Shown here in pieces: positions 42,357 through 42,366 of a DNA stretch of 42,366 nucleotides (position 1 is the first letter of the stretch; each line of letters begins with the position of its first letter). The DNA is taken from the NCBI GenBank assembly GCA_016290725.1, contig JAEEUZ010000003.1:1-42366 (forward strand), in the 5' to 3' direction. The notes beneath the pieces are model-generated. The model made no database searches and was not told the DNA's origin. It saw only the letters and a program-made list of their open reading frames with translations. The DNA comes from Bacteroidales bacterium (GTDB lineage: Bacteria; Bacteroidota; Bacteroidia; Bacteroidales; UBA932). A program made the translations under genes and the position numbers.

Positions 42357-42366
42357 CTTCCTGAGG

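Noticed and set aside
1-42366. tRNA or rRNA genes
   Set aside because: No cloverleaf-like sequence or conserved rRNA stretch was noticed in the gaps. A covariance-model scan was not possible here.

Overview
The window looks like chromosomal DNA of a gut-type Bacteroidales (Bacteroidota). GC content is in the mid-50s by eye. Promoters match the Bacteroidota pattern (TAnnTTTG -7 box, several with TTTG exactly 20 nt upstream), Shine-Dalgarno sequences are weak or absent, and typical Bacteroidota genes are present: a BACON lipoprotein, a Porin_10-like porin, ExbB-X-ExbD-ExbD, M13 and S41 peptidases, and kduD/kduI. No rRNA, tRNA, phage, transposase gene or CRISPR was seen. The genus cannot be fixed from the sequence alone.

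Layout. 1-4.1 kb: the tail of a probable AraC regulator, a large BACON lipoprotein, a small membrane protein and a 107-bp nested inverted repeat. 4.1-8.8 kb: rimP-nusA-infB behind a promoter and a leader hairpin. 8.8-11 kb (minus): divIC-tmk-DoxX/MauE membrane protein. 11-13.6 kb: nucleotidyltransferase, CPBP protease and folP, all overlapping. 13.7-15.8 kb (minus): amgK-like kinase, stand-alone RapZ C-terminal domain and murU-like uridylyltransferase, a likely amino-sugar recycling operon. 15.8-16.2 kb: a repeat-rich divergent intergenic region. 16.2-19.8 kb: porin and MltF-like lytic transglycosylase. 19.8-23 kb (minus): M13 peptidase and LolC/E-type permease. 23-25.2 kb: divergent NUDIX and SRPBCC/rRNA methylase genes. 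25.3-29.4 kb: queA, dprA, tatD, ansA. 29.5-31.9 kb: exbB, a 4-TM protein and two exbD genes, closed by a strong terminator. 32-34.8 kb: asnS-udk-tonB. 34.8-40.5 kb (minus): a four-gene set running from a large anchored unknown protein through an acyl-CoA synthetase and a dCMP deaminase to an S41 protease. 40.5-40.9 kb: a three-unit palindromic array. 40.9-42.4 kb: kduD and a kduI that is cut by an in-frame TAG.

The genes mostly serve core functions: translation, envelope growth and recycling, nucleotide supply and TonB energisation. The unusual content is in the DNA between and inside them. A REP-like repeat family sits in several intergenic gaps and has also entered the infB coding region in frame. 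A second family of about 110-bp nested inverted repeats occurs twice at gene 3' ends. The array upstream of kduD has three 50-bp palindromic units. Several promoters lie only 4-8 nt from the start codon, which suggests leaderless mRNAs. Three tail-to-tail gene pairs overlap at their stop codons.
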